Assembly (NCBI RefSeq): GCF_001310275.1
Contig: NZ_LGYZ01000049.1
Span: forward strand, 62,001-126,000
Length of the DNA stretch: 64,000 nt
Source: Nocardia arizonensis
GTDB lineage: Bacteria > Actinomycetota > Actinomycetes > Mycobacteriales > Mycobacteriaceae
Reading direction: 5' to 3'
The position numbers and the translations under genes are program-made. This document shows positions 17,418-29,100 of this stretch, piece after piece (position 1 is the first letter of the stretch; the number at the start of each line of letters is the position of its first letter). The notes beneath the pieces are model-generated. The model had not been told where the DNA came from and did no database searches. It worked only from the letters and a program-made list of their open reading frames with translations.

Positions 17418-17431
17418 GGGACGACGGTCAC
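17418..17431. promoter_or_regulatory. DosR-box-like sequence upstream of TerD
   Basis: GGGACGACGGTCAC differs at one position from the minimal palindrome GGGAC-N4-GTCCC. It lies 36 bases upstream of the TerD start. Confidence 0.4.
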
Positions 17432-17466
17432 GAACTGCGATCTATCGGAACGAGAAGGGAATCGAT

Positions 17467-18042
17467 ATGGGTGTGTCGCTGGCCAAGGGCGGCAATGTGT
17501 CGCTGTCGAAGCAGGCGCCGAATCTGACGGCGGTCGCGGTGGGTCTGGGTTGGGACGTGCGTTCGACCACGGGCTCGGACTTCGACCTCGATGCCAGTGC
17601 GCTGGCGACCGGACCGAACCAGAAGGTGCTCTCCGACCAGCATTTCGTCTTCTACAACAACCTGCGCTCCCCCGAGGGCAGCATCGAGCACACCGGCGAC
17701 AACCTCACCGGTGCGGGCGAGGGCGACGACGAGGTGATCAACGTCGACTTGGCCGCCACGCCGCCGACGATCACCAATATCTTCTTCCCCGTCTCGATCC
17801 ACGACGCCCAGGCCCGCCAGCAGTCCTTCGGGCAGGTCCGCAACGCGTTCATCAGGGTCGTCGACCGCGCCACCGGCGCCGAACTGGCCCGCTACGACCT
17901 CACCGAGGACGCTTCGACCGAGACCGCGATGGTGTTCGGCGAGCTCTACCGCAGCGGCGCCGAGTGGAAGTTCCGCGCGATCGGACAGGGCTACGCCTCC
18001 GGACTGTCCGGTATCGCCCGCGACTACGGCGTCAATATCTGA
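17467..18042 (+). CDS. TerD-family stress protein
   Basis: 191 residues, the normal family length. It starts MGVSLAKGGNVSLSKQAPNL and has the calcium-site motifs of TerD (GWDVRS then GSDFDLDASAL, and DNLTGAGEGDDEVINVDL), with the conserved end YASGLSGIARDYGVNI. TerD proteins bind Ca2+ and are tied to tellurite and general stress resistance; in actinomycetes single copies often act outside a tellurite operon. GAGAAGGGA supports the start. No other ter genes are nearby. Confidence 0.93.
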   Translation: MGVSLAKGGNVSLSKQAPNLTAVAVGLGWDVRSTTGSDFDLDASALATGPNQKVLSDQHFVFYNNLRSPEGSIEHTGDNLTGAGEGDDEVINVDLAATPPTITNIFFPVSIHDAQARQQSFGQVRNAFIRVVDRATGAELARYDLTEDASTETAMVFGELYRSGAEWKFRAIGQGYASGLSGIARDYGVNI

Positions 18043-18308
18043 TCCTCCACCGGTACGCCGGAGATCTCGTGGCTTCCGCTCCCCGGGGCCGTGCGCCGTC
18101 GACGACACCCGCGCCCGACCCCGGCGCCGCCGGATGCCGCGCGACCCCGGGAGCGGACCGACGCCGGAATCAGAGACCGATATTCGCGAGATCGTCCGTG
18201 GCGCGGGCACCGGAATCGGGATGGGACAGCCGAATTCGCCTGGGCGACAGGTGCGGATACCGTATACCCCGATACGGAAACCCGTTCCAGTGAGAAGGAG
18301 ACCTCGCC

Positions 18309-19121
18309 GTGTCCGACGGCCCCATCGACCTGCGCACCGACGTGGCGCACCCGGCACGGATGTACGACTACTTTCTCGGCGGCAAGGACTTCTACGACGC
18401 CGATCGCCTCGCCGCCGAACAAGCGCTGCGAGACTTTCCCGCCGTCCGTTTGACGGCGCGCACCAACCGCGAGTTCATGCGCCACGCGACGCGGTTTCTG
18501 GCGGGGCAGGGTATTCGCCAGTATCTCGATATCGGCACCGGGATTCCGACCGAACCGAACCTGCACCAGGTCGCCCAGGAACTCGCGCCTGCGTCGCGGG
18601 TGGTCTACGTCGACAACGACCCGATCGTGCTCGCGCACGCCCGTGCGCTGCTGGTCAGTTCCCCCGAGGGGAAGACCACCTATCTTCAGGCCGATGCCGC
18701 CGACCCGGCGGCGATAATCGGCGCGCCGGAGTTGACGGAGACGCTGGATCTGTCGCAGCCGGTGGCGGTCTCGCTCATGGCGCTGCTGCATTTCGTGCCG
18801 GGCGATGTCTACGAGATCGTGAAGACGCTGATGGAGCCGTTGGCGCCCGGGTCGTATCTCGCGATCTCGCATGTCACCACCGAATTCGACGACGGCGCAG
18901 ACGATTCGGAGGGTATGGCGCGATTGTTGCGAGTCTACCGTGATCGCGGGATTCCGGTGCGGCCCCGCGACCGCGACGAGGTCGAGCGGTTCTTCGACGG
19001 GCTCGAACTCGTCGAGCCGGGTATCGAGGTGATCCACCGGTGGCGCAACGACGGAATCGAGCACCCCCGCGGCCACGACAAGCAGGTGTCGCTCTACGGC
19101 GGGGTCGGAAGGAAACCCTGA
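18309..19121 (+). CDS. SAM-dependent methyltransferase of the actinobacterial DUF574 family
   Basis: 270 residues from a GTG preceded by GAGAAGGAGA. Family hallmarks include HPARMYDYFLGGKDFYDADR at the N-terminus, QYLDIGTGIPTEPNLHQVAQ (SAM loop) and RVVYVDNDPIVLAHARALL. The family is greatly expanded in actinomycetes; substrates are mostly unknown. It stands alone between TerD and a convergent secreted-protein gene. Confidence 0.9.
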   Translation: MSDGPIDLRTDVAHPARMYDYFLGGKDFYDADRLAAEQALRDFPAVRLTARTNREFMRHATRFLAGQGIRQYLDIGTGIPTEPNLHQVAQELAPASRVVYVDNDPIVLAHARALLVSSPEGKTTYLQADAADPAAIIGAPELTETLDLSQPVAVSLMALLHFVPGDVYEIVKTLMEPLAPGSYLAISHVTTEFDDGADDSEGMARLLRVYRDRGIPVRPRDRDEVERFFDGLELVEPGIEVIHRWRNDGIEHPRGHDKQVSLYGGVGRKP

Positions 19122-19194
19122 GTCCCACGGGTCACCGCGCCGCCTTCGGATGCCGGACAGCCCGGACCGGTGCGGGCGAGCCGGCGCGCGGCGT

Positions 19195-19989
19195 TCAGCC
19201 CACGGCAGGCGGCGGATCAAGCGGCTCGTTCCACCCCTGGACCGCGCCGACGACGGCCCCGACCACGGCGCCGGTGACGACTGCGGGCGCGACGACGAAC
19301 GCGGCGACCATGGCCGCGCCCACCACCGGCCCGACCACGAGACCGGTGGGCAGGAACGGAATCCCGAGGACGAATCCGCCCACACCGCCGACGAGTGCGC
19401 CGACGGCCGCCGCCACCGGTGCGATCGCCACACCGCCGACAACCGCGCCGATCACACTGTCACCGACCACTCGGTCCGCCACCTCGTCGGAGCGTGCCGG
19501 GTCGACACCGGAGCTGTCGAGCACATCCGACAGTCCGTCCACGACCTCGGCGGCACCCGAATTGATCTGCGCCGCCGCCTCCGGCGCGACGGTGCTCGGA
19601 CGGGTGAGTTCGATGCTGCCGATGCGGATCTCCTCCGCCCGGGGCAGCGGCGGCGCATCGGAATCGGACTGCGGTGGGACGTCGACCGGCTCGGCCGCGG
19701 GCATCGGTGCGACGGCGCCGGGGGCCGGGCCGAGTACCGAGCCGACGAGTCCGGCGAGATCGACACCGGGCAGTGTGGGCAGGAGCCCGTCGACGGGCGG
19801 CGGGCCACCCAAGGCAAACACGGCGGGTCCGGGCGCCTCGGCGACGGCTACGGGCGCGGCGAACGGGTGGGCGTCGGCGAGTGCGGGTGCGGTCCCGGCG
19901 ACTGCCGCGACGACCGCGCCGCCAAGCAGGACCACGGCGGGGCGTAGGGCGCAAGTGCGTGCGGCGACCGGCTTGTGGGCTGTGCCCAT
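19195..19989 (-). CDS. Secreted protein of unknown function with Gly/Ala-rich hydrophobic C-terminus
   Basis: 264 residues with a clear Sec signal: basic start, hydrophobic stretch (AVVLLGGAVVAAVAGTAPALA) and likely cleavage after ALA-DA near 39. The mature part is Pro/Asp-rich, then from about 180 becomes a long Gly/Ala/Val-rich stretch that could insert in a membrane (GAVVGGVAIAPVAAAVGALV). No family is recognised with certainty. AGAGAGG upstream supports the start. It lies downstream of the NRPS on the same strand but beyond a strong hairpin, so it is probably a separate transcript. Confidence 0.7.
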   Translation of the reverse strand: MGTAHKPVAARTCALRPAVVLLGGAVVAAVAGTAPALADAHPFAAPVAVAEAPGPAVFALGGPPPVDGLLPTLPGVDLAGLVGSVLGPAPGAVAPMPAAEPVDVPPQSDSDAPPLPRAEEIRIGSIELTRPSTVAPEAAAQINSGAAEVVDGLSDVLDSSGVDPARSDEVADRVVGDSVIGAVVGGVAIAPVAAAVGALVGGVGGFVLGIPFLPTGLVVGPVVGAAMVAAFVVAPAVVTGAVVGAVVGAVQGWNEPLDPPPAVG

Positions 19990-20048
19990 GAGCTACCTCT
20001 CTCCTGAGTAGAGACCTACCGTTCTGCATTCGAAGCCGCGCGGCGCTC

Positions 20049-20081
20049 GGATCGGCGGCAATCGGAAATTGCCGCCGATCC
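20049..20081 (-). terminator. Strong terminator hairpin after the NRPS
   Basis: GGATCGGCGGCAAT (20049-20062) pairs perfectly with ATTGCCGCCGATCC (20068-20081) around a five-base loop. It starts 19 bases after the NRPS stop codon and should end its transcript. Confidence 0.75.
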
Positions 20082-20100
20082 GTGAGCTGCCGTCCCGGAA

Positions 20101-23100
20101 TCAATCCAGATGTGCGTTGAGGGTCTCCGCGATCTGGGCGACCGCGGCCGCCTCCGTCATCGCCAGGTGGGTCGCGTCGACATCGATATTCGTGATCCGG
20201 CCACTGACGAAGGGCGCCCATCCTTCGTGTCCCGCCGCGTCGGACCGCCGCTCTCTGGTCGCGGTGAAATAGACCAGGTCGACGTCGACGACCGGTGGCT
20301 GCCAGTCGGCCGCCGCCTGGATCGACAGGTTGTAGGCGTCGGTCAGGCGTTCGATCGTCGCGGCGTCGATTCCGAGGCCGTCGCCGAGGCGTTCGGCGAT
20401 CTGCTCGGCGGCCTCCTCGGCCGTCGCGTCGGGACTCACGAAATCGATACCCATGACCGGGCCGAGATTGCTGATCAGCTCGCCCGCGGTGATCGTGGAG
20501 ACCGCGGAGGCATCGAAACCGTCCGCCTCGGAGTCCAGCATCGCCAGCAGCGCGACCTGCTCCCCCGCCTCCCGCATGGCCGCGGCGACGGCGTGGGCGA
20601 TCTGGCCGCCCAGCGACCAGCCGAGCAGATGGTAGGGGCCGTGCGGCTGAACGGTGCGGATCTCGTCGAAGTAGCGGGCCGCGATCTCCGCGATCGTCCT
20701 CGGACCGGTGTCCTCACCGCCTATCTGCGGCGCCTGGACACCGTATATCGGCCGCCCGTCGGCGACGTAGTTGTCGAGGGTGTGGTAGCACCAGGCCAGA
20801 CCCGAGGCGGGGTGGACGCAGAACAGCGGCGGGCGCTCGCCGCCGGGGCGGATCGGCAGCAGGACCTCGAATCCGAGCGCGTCGGTGTCGGCGGCGTCGA
20901 TGCCGGTGCGCATGCCGGTCTCGATGCGCTTGGCGAGATCGGCCGGGCTCGGGTCCGACAGCATCCAGCTGACCGGGATCTCGAAGTGCAGTTCGCTCTT
21001 CAGTTCGCTGACCACCTGCACCGAGCGCAGCGAGTTGCCGCCGAGCGCGTAGAAGTCGTCGTCGGCGCCGACCTTGGGCACGCCGAGCACCTGTTCGAAG
21101 GTGTGCGCGATCTCCTCCTCGAGCCAGGTCGACGGTTCCCGGAACTCGCCCACCGTGAGCGTGGGCTCCGGCAGTCGGGCGCGGTCCAGTTTGCCGGAGG
21201 CGGACAGCGGCACCGCGTCGATGACCATGACGGTGGTGGGCAGCATGTATCCGGGCAGTTCGGTGGCGGCGTAGGCGAGCACCTCGGCGGTGTCGACGGT
21301 GGCCCCCGCGGCGGGGACGAGGTAGACGACCAGGAAGTCGACCGTGTCGGTGGTGGCCACGGTGGCGACGGCCCGCGAGACGGCGCGGTGTTCGGCGAAC
21401 ACCGCCTCGATCTCGCCGAGCTCGATGCGCAGGCCGCGCAGCTTCACCTGGAAGTCGGTGCGGCCCAGATATTCCAGTTCGCCGGTGAGCCGCCTGCGCG
21501 CCAGGTCGCCCGTGCGGTACATGCGACGGCCTTCGGCGTACGGGTCGGCCACGAATCGTTCCGAGGTCAGGCCGGGGCGCGCGTGGTAGCCGCGAGCGAT
21601 CTGGTTGCCCGCCAGATAGAGTTCGCCCGCGACGCCGGGCGGTACCGGCCGCAGCCGCTCATCGAGAATGTAGGCCCGTACATTCCACACCGGTGTGCCC
21701 ATGGGCATGGGGCCGGTGTCGGACTCGCGGACCGGGTGGGCGGTCGCGTGCAGGGTGAATTCCGTCGGCCCGTAGAGGTTGTGCAGTGCGGTGTCGGGCA
21801 GCGCCGCCCGTGCCGCGGCCACCACCTCCGGGCCGAACGCCTCCCCGCCGACGAGCAACACGCGCAACGAGTCCAGCGCTGCCGCGGGTGCGGCGTCGGC
21901 GAATACCGCCAGCATCGAAGGCACGAAGGACGTGGCCGTAACCCGTTGGGCCGCGATGGTTTCGGCGAGGTAGGCGGGATCGGTGTGTCCGTCCGGGCGT
22001 GCGACGACAAGCCGGGCGCCGACGGCGAGCGGCGCGAAGAGTTCCCACACCGAGACATCGAAGGTGGCGGGGGTCTTCTGGAGCACCACGTCGTCGGCGG
22101 TGAGTTCGTAGGTCCCGATGATCCAGCGCAGCTGGTTCACCACGGTGCGGTGCGTCACCGCGACGCCCTTGGGCCGTCCGGTCGACCCGGAGGTGAACAG
22201 GACGTAGGCGACGTCGTCGGGCCGCAGGCAGCCGAGGCGGTCGGCGTCGGTGACGGGTGCGTCGTCGAAGACGGACAGGTCGAGATCGTCGAGGGAGGAC
22301 AGGACCACGTTCGCGCCCGCGGTCTCGAGCATGTACTCGATGCGGTCGGCCGGATAGTCGGGGTCGACCGGGACGTATCCGCCGCCCGCGGCGTGCACCG
22401 CGTACATGGCGACGATCTGGTCGGGTGAACGCCGCATGCGCAGCGCCACCAGCGATTCGGGACCCACGCCCCGCGAAATCAGCCAGCGGGCCAATCTGTT
22501 GACGCGCGAGGAGAATTCGGCATAGGTCGACGACCGGTCGCCGAAGGTCAGCGCGGGCCGGTCCGCGAAGCGTAGCGCGGCCTCGGCGAAGATGGAGGCG
22601 ACGGTTTCCTGTGGGTCGAGTGCGTGATCGGTCGCGTTCCAGCGCACCAGAACCGTTTCCCGTTCTTCGGGGTCGAGCAGGTCGACGTCGTGGACCGCCT
22701 GCGCGGGGTCGGCAACCAGCGCGTCGAGCAGACGCCGGAAGCGGTCGACGAACGCGGTGACGGTCGCCGGGTCGAACAGATCGGTCGCGTAGGTGACCAC
22801 GCCGGTGATGCCCGCGGGTGCGCCGGTGTCGTCGTAGCGGTCCGATACCGAGACCTGGAGGTCGAACAGTGACGTGGCGGTGTCGGCTTCGACGCCCGAC
22901 ATGCTCAGCGCGGGCAGTTCGAGCTCGGTCGAGGTGACATTCTGGAAGGCCAGCATCACCTGGAACAGCGGGTGGTGGGCATGCGACCGCACCGGGTTGA
23001 GTTCCTGCACCAGCCGTTCGAACGGGACGTCGGCGTGGCCGAAGGCGGCCAGGTCGGTGTCGCGGACCTGTTCGAGCAGCCGCGTGAACGACAGGCCCGG

Positions 23101-26100
23101 TGTCACCCGCGTCCGCAGGACGAGGGTGTTGACGAACATGCCGACCAGGTCGTCGAGTTCGGGTTCGCCGCGTCCCGCGTACGGTGTGCCGATCGTGACA
23201 TCGTCGGTGGCGGCCAGCCGGGCCAGCACGGCGGCGAGCGCGGAGTGGAAGACCATGAACAGGGTCGTGTTGTGTGCCCGCGCGACTCGCTGTAGTCCCG
23301 CGTGCGACTCGGCGTCGACGGTCAGCGGGACACTCGCGCCCGCGTAGGACTGGACCGGCGGACGCGGCCGGTCGGTCGGCAATTCCAGAAGTGCGGGCGG
23401 ATCGGCCAACTGCGTTGTCCAGTAGTCGATCTGGGCGCGCAGGAGCGATTCGGGGTCGTCGTCGGCGCCGAGGACGACCCGCTGCCAGATCGAGTAGTCC
23501 GCGTACTGCACCGCGAGCGGCTTCCAGGACGGGGTCTGCTCGCGCAGCCGCGCGGTGTAGGCGATCATGACGTCGCGGGCGAGCGGGGTCAGTGACGATC
23601 CGTCACCGCAGATGTGGTGCATCACCACGGCCAGCACCCATTCGTCGTCGCCGAGTTCGAACAGGCGCACCCGCAACGGCGCCTGCGCCGTCACGTCGAA
23701 CGGGGTCGCCACCACCGACGAGACCGCCTGCGCCAGTTCGGGTTCGGTGACCGAGGTGACGGCCATCGGCACCGTGGCCTCGGCGGCGGGGATGACGAAC
23801 TGGGTCGGTTCGCCCGCCACGTCCGGGTAGACGGTCCGCAGGATCTCGTGGCGGGTGACCACATCCGCCATCGCCGCGTGCAGCGCGTCGATATCCAACT
23901 GTCCGCGCAGACGCAGGACGATGGGGATGTTGTAGGCGGGCGAGTCGGGCTCGAACCGGTTGAGGAACCACATGCGCTGCTGGGCGTAGGACAGCGGAAT
24001 GTGTTCCGGGCGCGGCTGCGCCGTCAGCGGGATGCGGGCGGTGTCGGTGTGGGATTCGGCGCGGGCGGCGAGTTTCTCGACGGTGGATGCCTCGAAGATC
24101 ATCGAGACCGGGACGTTGGTGTCGAGTGCGGCGCCGATCCGCGCGACCACGCGGGTGGCGATGAGGCTGTTGCCGCCGAGTGCGAAGAAGTCGTCGTCGG
24201 CGCCGACGCCGCTGATGCCGAGCACCTCGGCGAACACACCGGCCACGATCTCCTCCACCGGCGAGGCCGGTGCGCGGAACTGCCTGGCCGCCAGGACGGG
24301 CACGGGCAGTGCCCTGCGGTCGAGCTTGCCGCTCGGTGAGAGGGGGATCTCGTCGAGGACCATGACCGCGGCGGGGACCATGTACGGCGGCAGCGACTCG
24401 GCCAGCGAAGCCCGCAATTGCTCACCGGAGACGGTCGCCGCCCCCGCGGGCACCACGTAGGACACCAACCGCAGCGGTGTGTCGCCGTCGCGGCGCGGCA
24501 CGGTCACGGCGAATCCGACGTCCGGGCGGGCGCCGAGTGCGGCGTCGATCTCGCCGAGTTCGACCCGGAAGCCGCGGATCTTGACCTGGAAGTCGTTGCG
24601 TCCCATGAATTCCAGCGCGCCGTCGGGGTTCCAGCGCACGAGGTCGCCGGTGCGGTATACGCGGCTGCCCGGGTCGCCGAACGGGTTCGCGACGAACCGC
24701 GCCGCGGAGACGCCGGGCCTGTTCAGGTATCCGCGTGCCAGCGCCGGACCGGCCAGGTACAGCTCGCCGCCGACCCCGACCGGGACGGGCCGCATCCGGG
24801 TGTCGAGCACGAGTGCCCGCATGCCGGGGACCGGCCCGCCGATGGTCGAGGGATCACCCGGTCGCAGTCCGCCCGTGGCGGTGGCGACGATGGTGGTCTC
24901 GGTCGGGCCGTAGAGCACCCGGAACTCCCGGGCGGCGGCAGCGTCGGTGCGTGCCCAGCGGTGCACCAGGTCGGCGGGCACCTCGTCGCCGCCGGACAGC
25001 ACGACCCGCAGGTCGTCCAGGCCGGCCGGGTCCACCGAGGCCAGTGCGGCCGGGGTGACGAAGGCGTGGGTGATCCGCTCTTCGCGCAGCAGTTCGGCGA
25101 GTTCGTGCCCGCCGCGCAGCGCCGGGGGCGCCACCACCAGCGTCGCCGCGCCACTCACCGCGAGCAGGATCTCCAGCAGTGAGGCGTCGAAGGAGGGCGA
25201 GGCGAAGTGCAGCACCCGGGAGGTGTGCCCGAGCGCGGGATCGGATCGCTGTGCGAGGCGATAGTGCGCGATACCGGAGTGGGTGACGGCGACGCCCTTC
25301 GGCACGCCGGTCGAACCCGAGGTGAACACCACCCACGCGGGATTCGACACACGCAGCGGACGCGTCCGCTCCGCCTGCTCGATCGCCGAGGACTCGAGCT
25401 CACCGAGTCGGGCGGTGACGGCGGCGTCGTCGAGCACGATCCAGTCGAGGCCGTCCGGTAGTCCCGGGCGCGCGGCCGCGACCGTCACGCCAAGTGCCGC
25501 ACCGGAATCCGACACCATCTGCTCGATGCGCGCCGCGGGGTAGTGCGGATCGACCGGTACGTACGCCGCACCGGATTTCACCACGGCCCACCAGGCCGCG
25601 ACGGATTCCACCGACCGCTCGACGGCCACCACGACGCGCCGCTCGGGGCCCGCGCCGGCGCGAATCAGCAGGCGCGCCAACCGGTTCGATCGTTCGTCGA
25701 GCTCGCGGTAGGTCAGCCGCGTCTCACCCGAGACGACGGCGACGCCGTCGCCGTTGTCGCGGACGGCCGCCGCGAACACCTCGGGCAGCAGTACCGGCGC
25801 CGTCGCGACGGGCGAACCCACCCGCGACAGCAGCGCCGTGCGTTCGTCCGCGTCCATCCAGTCGATATCGCCGATCGGCGTGGTCGGGTCGTCGACGATT
25901 TCTTCCAGCACCCGGGTGAAACGGCGGACGAAGCCTGCGATGGTCGACTCGTCGAACAGGTCCTTGGCGAAGAACATCATGCCCGAGATGCCCTTCGTCG
26001 CGCCGTCGTCGGCGTAGGAGTCGGAGAGCACCAGTTGCAGGTCGAACTGCGAGATCCCGGTGTCGAGGTCGACTTGGGCCACCGTGACATCGGGCAGGGC

Positions 26101-29100
26101 GACCTCGACCGTGGACAGGTTCTGGAACGCCAGGGCGACCTGGAACAGCGGATGCTGCGCCGCCGACCGCTGCGGGTTCAATTCCTCCACGACCCGCTCG
26201 AACGGCACGTCCGCGTGTTCGAATGCGTCGAGGTCGGTCTCGCGGGTGCGATCGAGCAGGTTCGCGAAGGACTCGGAGCCCTCGAGCGGGGTGCGCAGCG
26301 CCAAGGTGTTGACGAACATGCCGACCAGCGCGTCGAGTCCCGGTTCGCCGCGACCGGCGACCGGGGTGCCGACCACCACGTCGTCGCTGCCGCTCAACCG
26401 GCCGAGCACCACCGCGAGCGCGGCGTGCACCACCATGAACAGCGAGGCGCCTCGGGCGCGCGCCAGAGCGTGGAGCCGCTCGTGCAGGCGCGCGTCGATC
26501 TCGAGCGGCACCCGCCCGCCCACGAAGGAGGCCGCCGCGGGGCGGACCCGATCGGTCGGGAGTTCCAGCAGGTCCGGCGCACCGGCCAGGGTCGAGCGCC
26601 AGAAGGCCAGTTGCGCGTGCATGAGCGAGGCCGGGTCGTCGGCCGCGCCCAGCATCCGCCGCTGCCACAGGGCGTAGTCCGCGTACTGGACCTCGAGGGG
26701 TTCCCACGCGGGGGACCGTCCCGCCAATCGGGCCGCGTACGCCGCCATGACGTCGCGGGCAAGCGGTCCCATGGACTGACCGTCACCTGCGATGTGGTGG
26801 ACCACCAGCACCAGCACGTATTCGCCGCTGTCGCTGTCGCTGTCGGTGTCCTCGCGTTCGAACAGGCCGACGCGCAGGGGCACCTGGGAGGTGACGTCGA
26901 ATCCGCCGAGGACGAATTCGCCCACCACGTCCGCGATGGAGTCCGCGGGCACTCGCCGCGAGCGCACCGGCACATCCGCTTCGGCGAGCACCAGTTGCCG
27001 CGGCTCGCCGTCGGTCTCCGGGTAGATGGTGCGCAGCACCTCGTGCCGTGCGACCACATCGCGCAGGGCCGCGCGCAGCGCGTCGGTATCGAGTCGTCCG
27101 GTCAGCCGGAGCATCACCGGAATGTTGTAGGTGGCCGACTCCGGCTCGAGCCGGTTCAGGAACCACATCCGCTGCTGGGCCAGCGACAGCGGGACCGGAT
27201 CGGGACGCGTCTGCGCGGTCAGCGGGATTCGGCCGCCGCTGTCGAGCGCCCCGGCCAGCGCCGCCAGTCTCCCGACGGTCGGCGCTTCGAACAGCGACCG
27301 GACCGGCACGCGGACGCCGAGGGCCGCGCCCACCCGCGCCACCACAAGCGACGCGCGCAGTGAGTCGCCGCCGAGCTGGAAGAAGTCGTCGTGCACGCCG
27401 ACTCGTTCCAGGTCGAGCACCTGCTCGAAGGCCGTCGCCACGACCGATTCCAGCCACGTCGACGGCGCGGTGAACACCCTTGCGGGCACGACCGGTTCGG
27501 GCAGGCGCGCGCGATCGAGTTTCCCGTTCGCGGTCAGCGGCACCTCGTCGATGACCACGACGGCCGACGGCACCATCGAGGAGGGCAGGACTTCGCTCAC
27601 CGAGGCCCGCAACTCCTCGCCGGAGACAGTGGTCCCCTCGGCGGGCACCACGTAGGACACGAGCGTCACCGGCCGGTTGTCGTCGCGGCGGGCGAGGGTG
27701 GCCGCGAAGGCCAGGTCGGCGCGGGCGGCGAGCGCGGCGTCGATCTCGCCGAGTTCGATGCGGATACCGCGCACCTTGACCTGGAAATCGTTGCGTCCCA
27801 CGAATTCCAGTCGTCCGTCCGACCTGCGCCGCACGATGTCGCCGGTGCGGTACATCCGCTGTCCCGGCGTCCCGAACGGTGATGCCACGAACCGCGCCGC
27901 GCTCGATCCGGTCCTGCCGATATAGCCGCGGGCCAGGCCCGGACCCGACAGGTAGAGCTCACCCGCCACTCCGACGGGCACCGGCCGCAGCCAGGTATCG
28001 AGCACCGCCGTCGCGATCGAGCCGACCGGCCCGCCGATGGTGACGGCGCCTCCGTGCGCCGACACGCGGCCCGCGGTGGCCCAGATGGTGGCTTCGGCGG
28101 GCCCGTACAGGTTGATCATGGTCCGGCCCGGCGCCCACTGCTCGACCAGTTCCGGCCCGACCTGTTCACCGGCGGTCGCCAGCACCCGCAGTTCGTCGAG
28201 GCCATCGCGCGGTACCGTCGCCAGCGCCGACGGTGTCAGCACCGCGTGCGAGACATGTTCGCGCCGAATCAGTTCCGCCAGGTCGCGACCGCCGTACACA
28301 TCCGGCGGTGCGACGACGAGCCGCCCGCCCGACCCGTGCGCCATCAGCATCTCGAACAGCGAGGCGTCGAAGCTGGGTGAGGCCACGTGCAGTACGGTCG
28401 AATTCCGGTCGACGCCGAGCACGCGGCGCTGCGCCGCGACCAGATCGGCCAGGCCCCGGTGACCGACGAGCACGCCCTTGGGCTGTCCCGTCGACCCGGA
28501 CGTGTAGATCACATAGGCCGTGCGGTCCGGGCGAATCGGTTCGCCCCGTTCGGCATCGGTGATCGGGCCGGAGTCGGCCGCGGCCACGAGCCGAGCGGTG
28601 TCCGCGTCATCGACGACCAACCAGTCGACGGTATCGGGCAGCCGCACCCTCGAGGCGGAATCGGTCAGCCCCAGTGCGGCATTCGAATCCGACAGCAGGA
28701 ATTGGATGCGTTGGGCGGGAAGTCCCGGGTCGACGGGCACGAAGGCCACACCCGCCTTCGTGGCGGCCCATACGGCGACGATCGCGGCCCGCGAGCGCGG
28801 CAGGACACTGGCGAGCACGGCCGGTTCCCCGCCGACGCGCCGCAACAGCATCCGGGCCAGCCGGTTGGACTGTTCGTCCAATTGCCGGTAGGTCATCGCG
28901 GACTCGCCGGAGGTCACCGCGACGGCATCGGGTGCGTTCGCGGCCGATGCCGCCAGAATGTCCGGCAGCGCGACCGCGGGCCCGGGATTCTCCCCCACCG
29001 CGATCGCCGATTCGTCCGTGCACTCGACGGCGCTCAGCCGGGCGGTCGAATCCTCGGCCGTGCGGCAGAGCATTTCGACGAAGCGGTCGAGGATTTCACG

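Noticed and set aside
20110..22428. Long open frame (about 770 codons) on the plus strand inside the NRPS region
   Set aside because: It is antisense to the thioesterase and last module, has no family sequence, and is explained by the codon bias of the high-GC NRPS.
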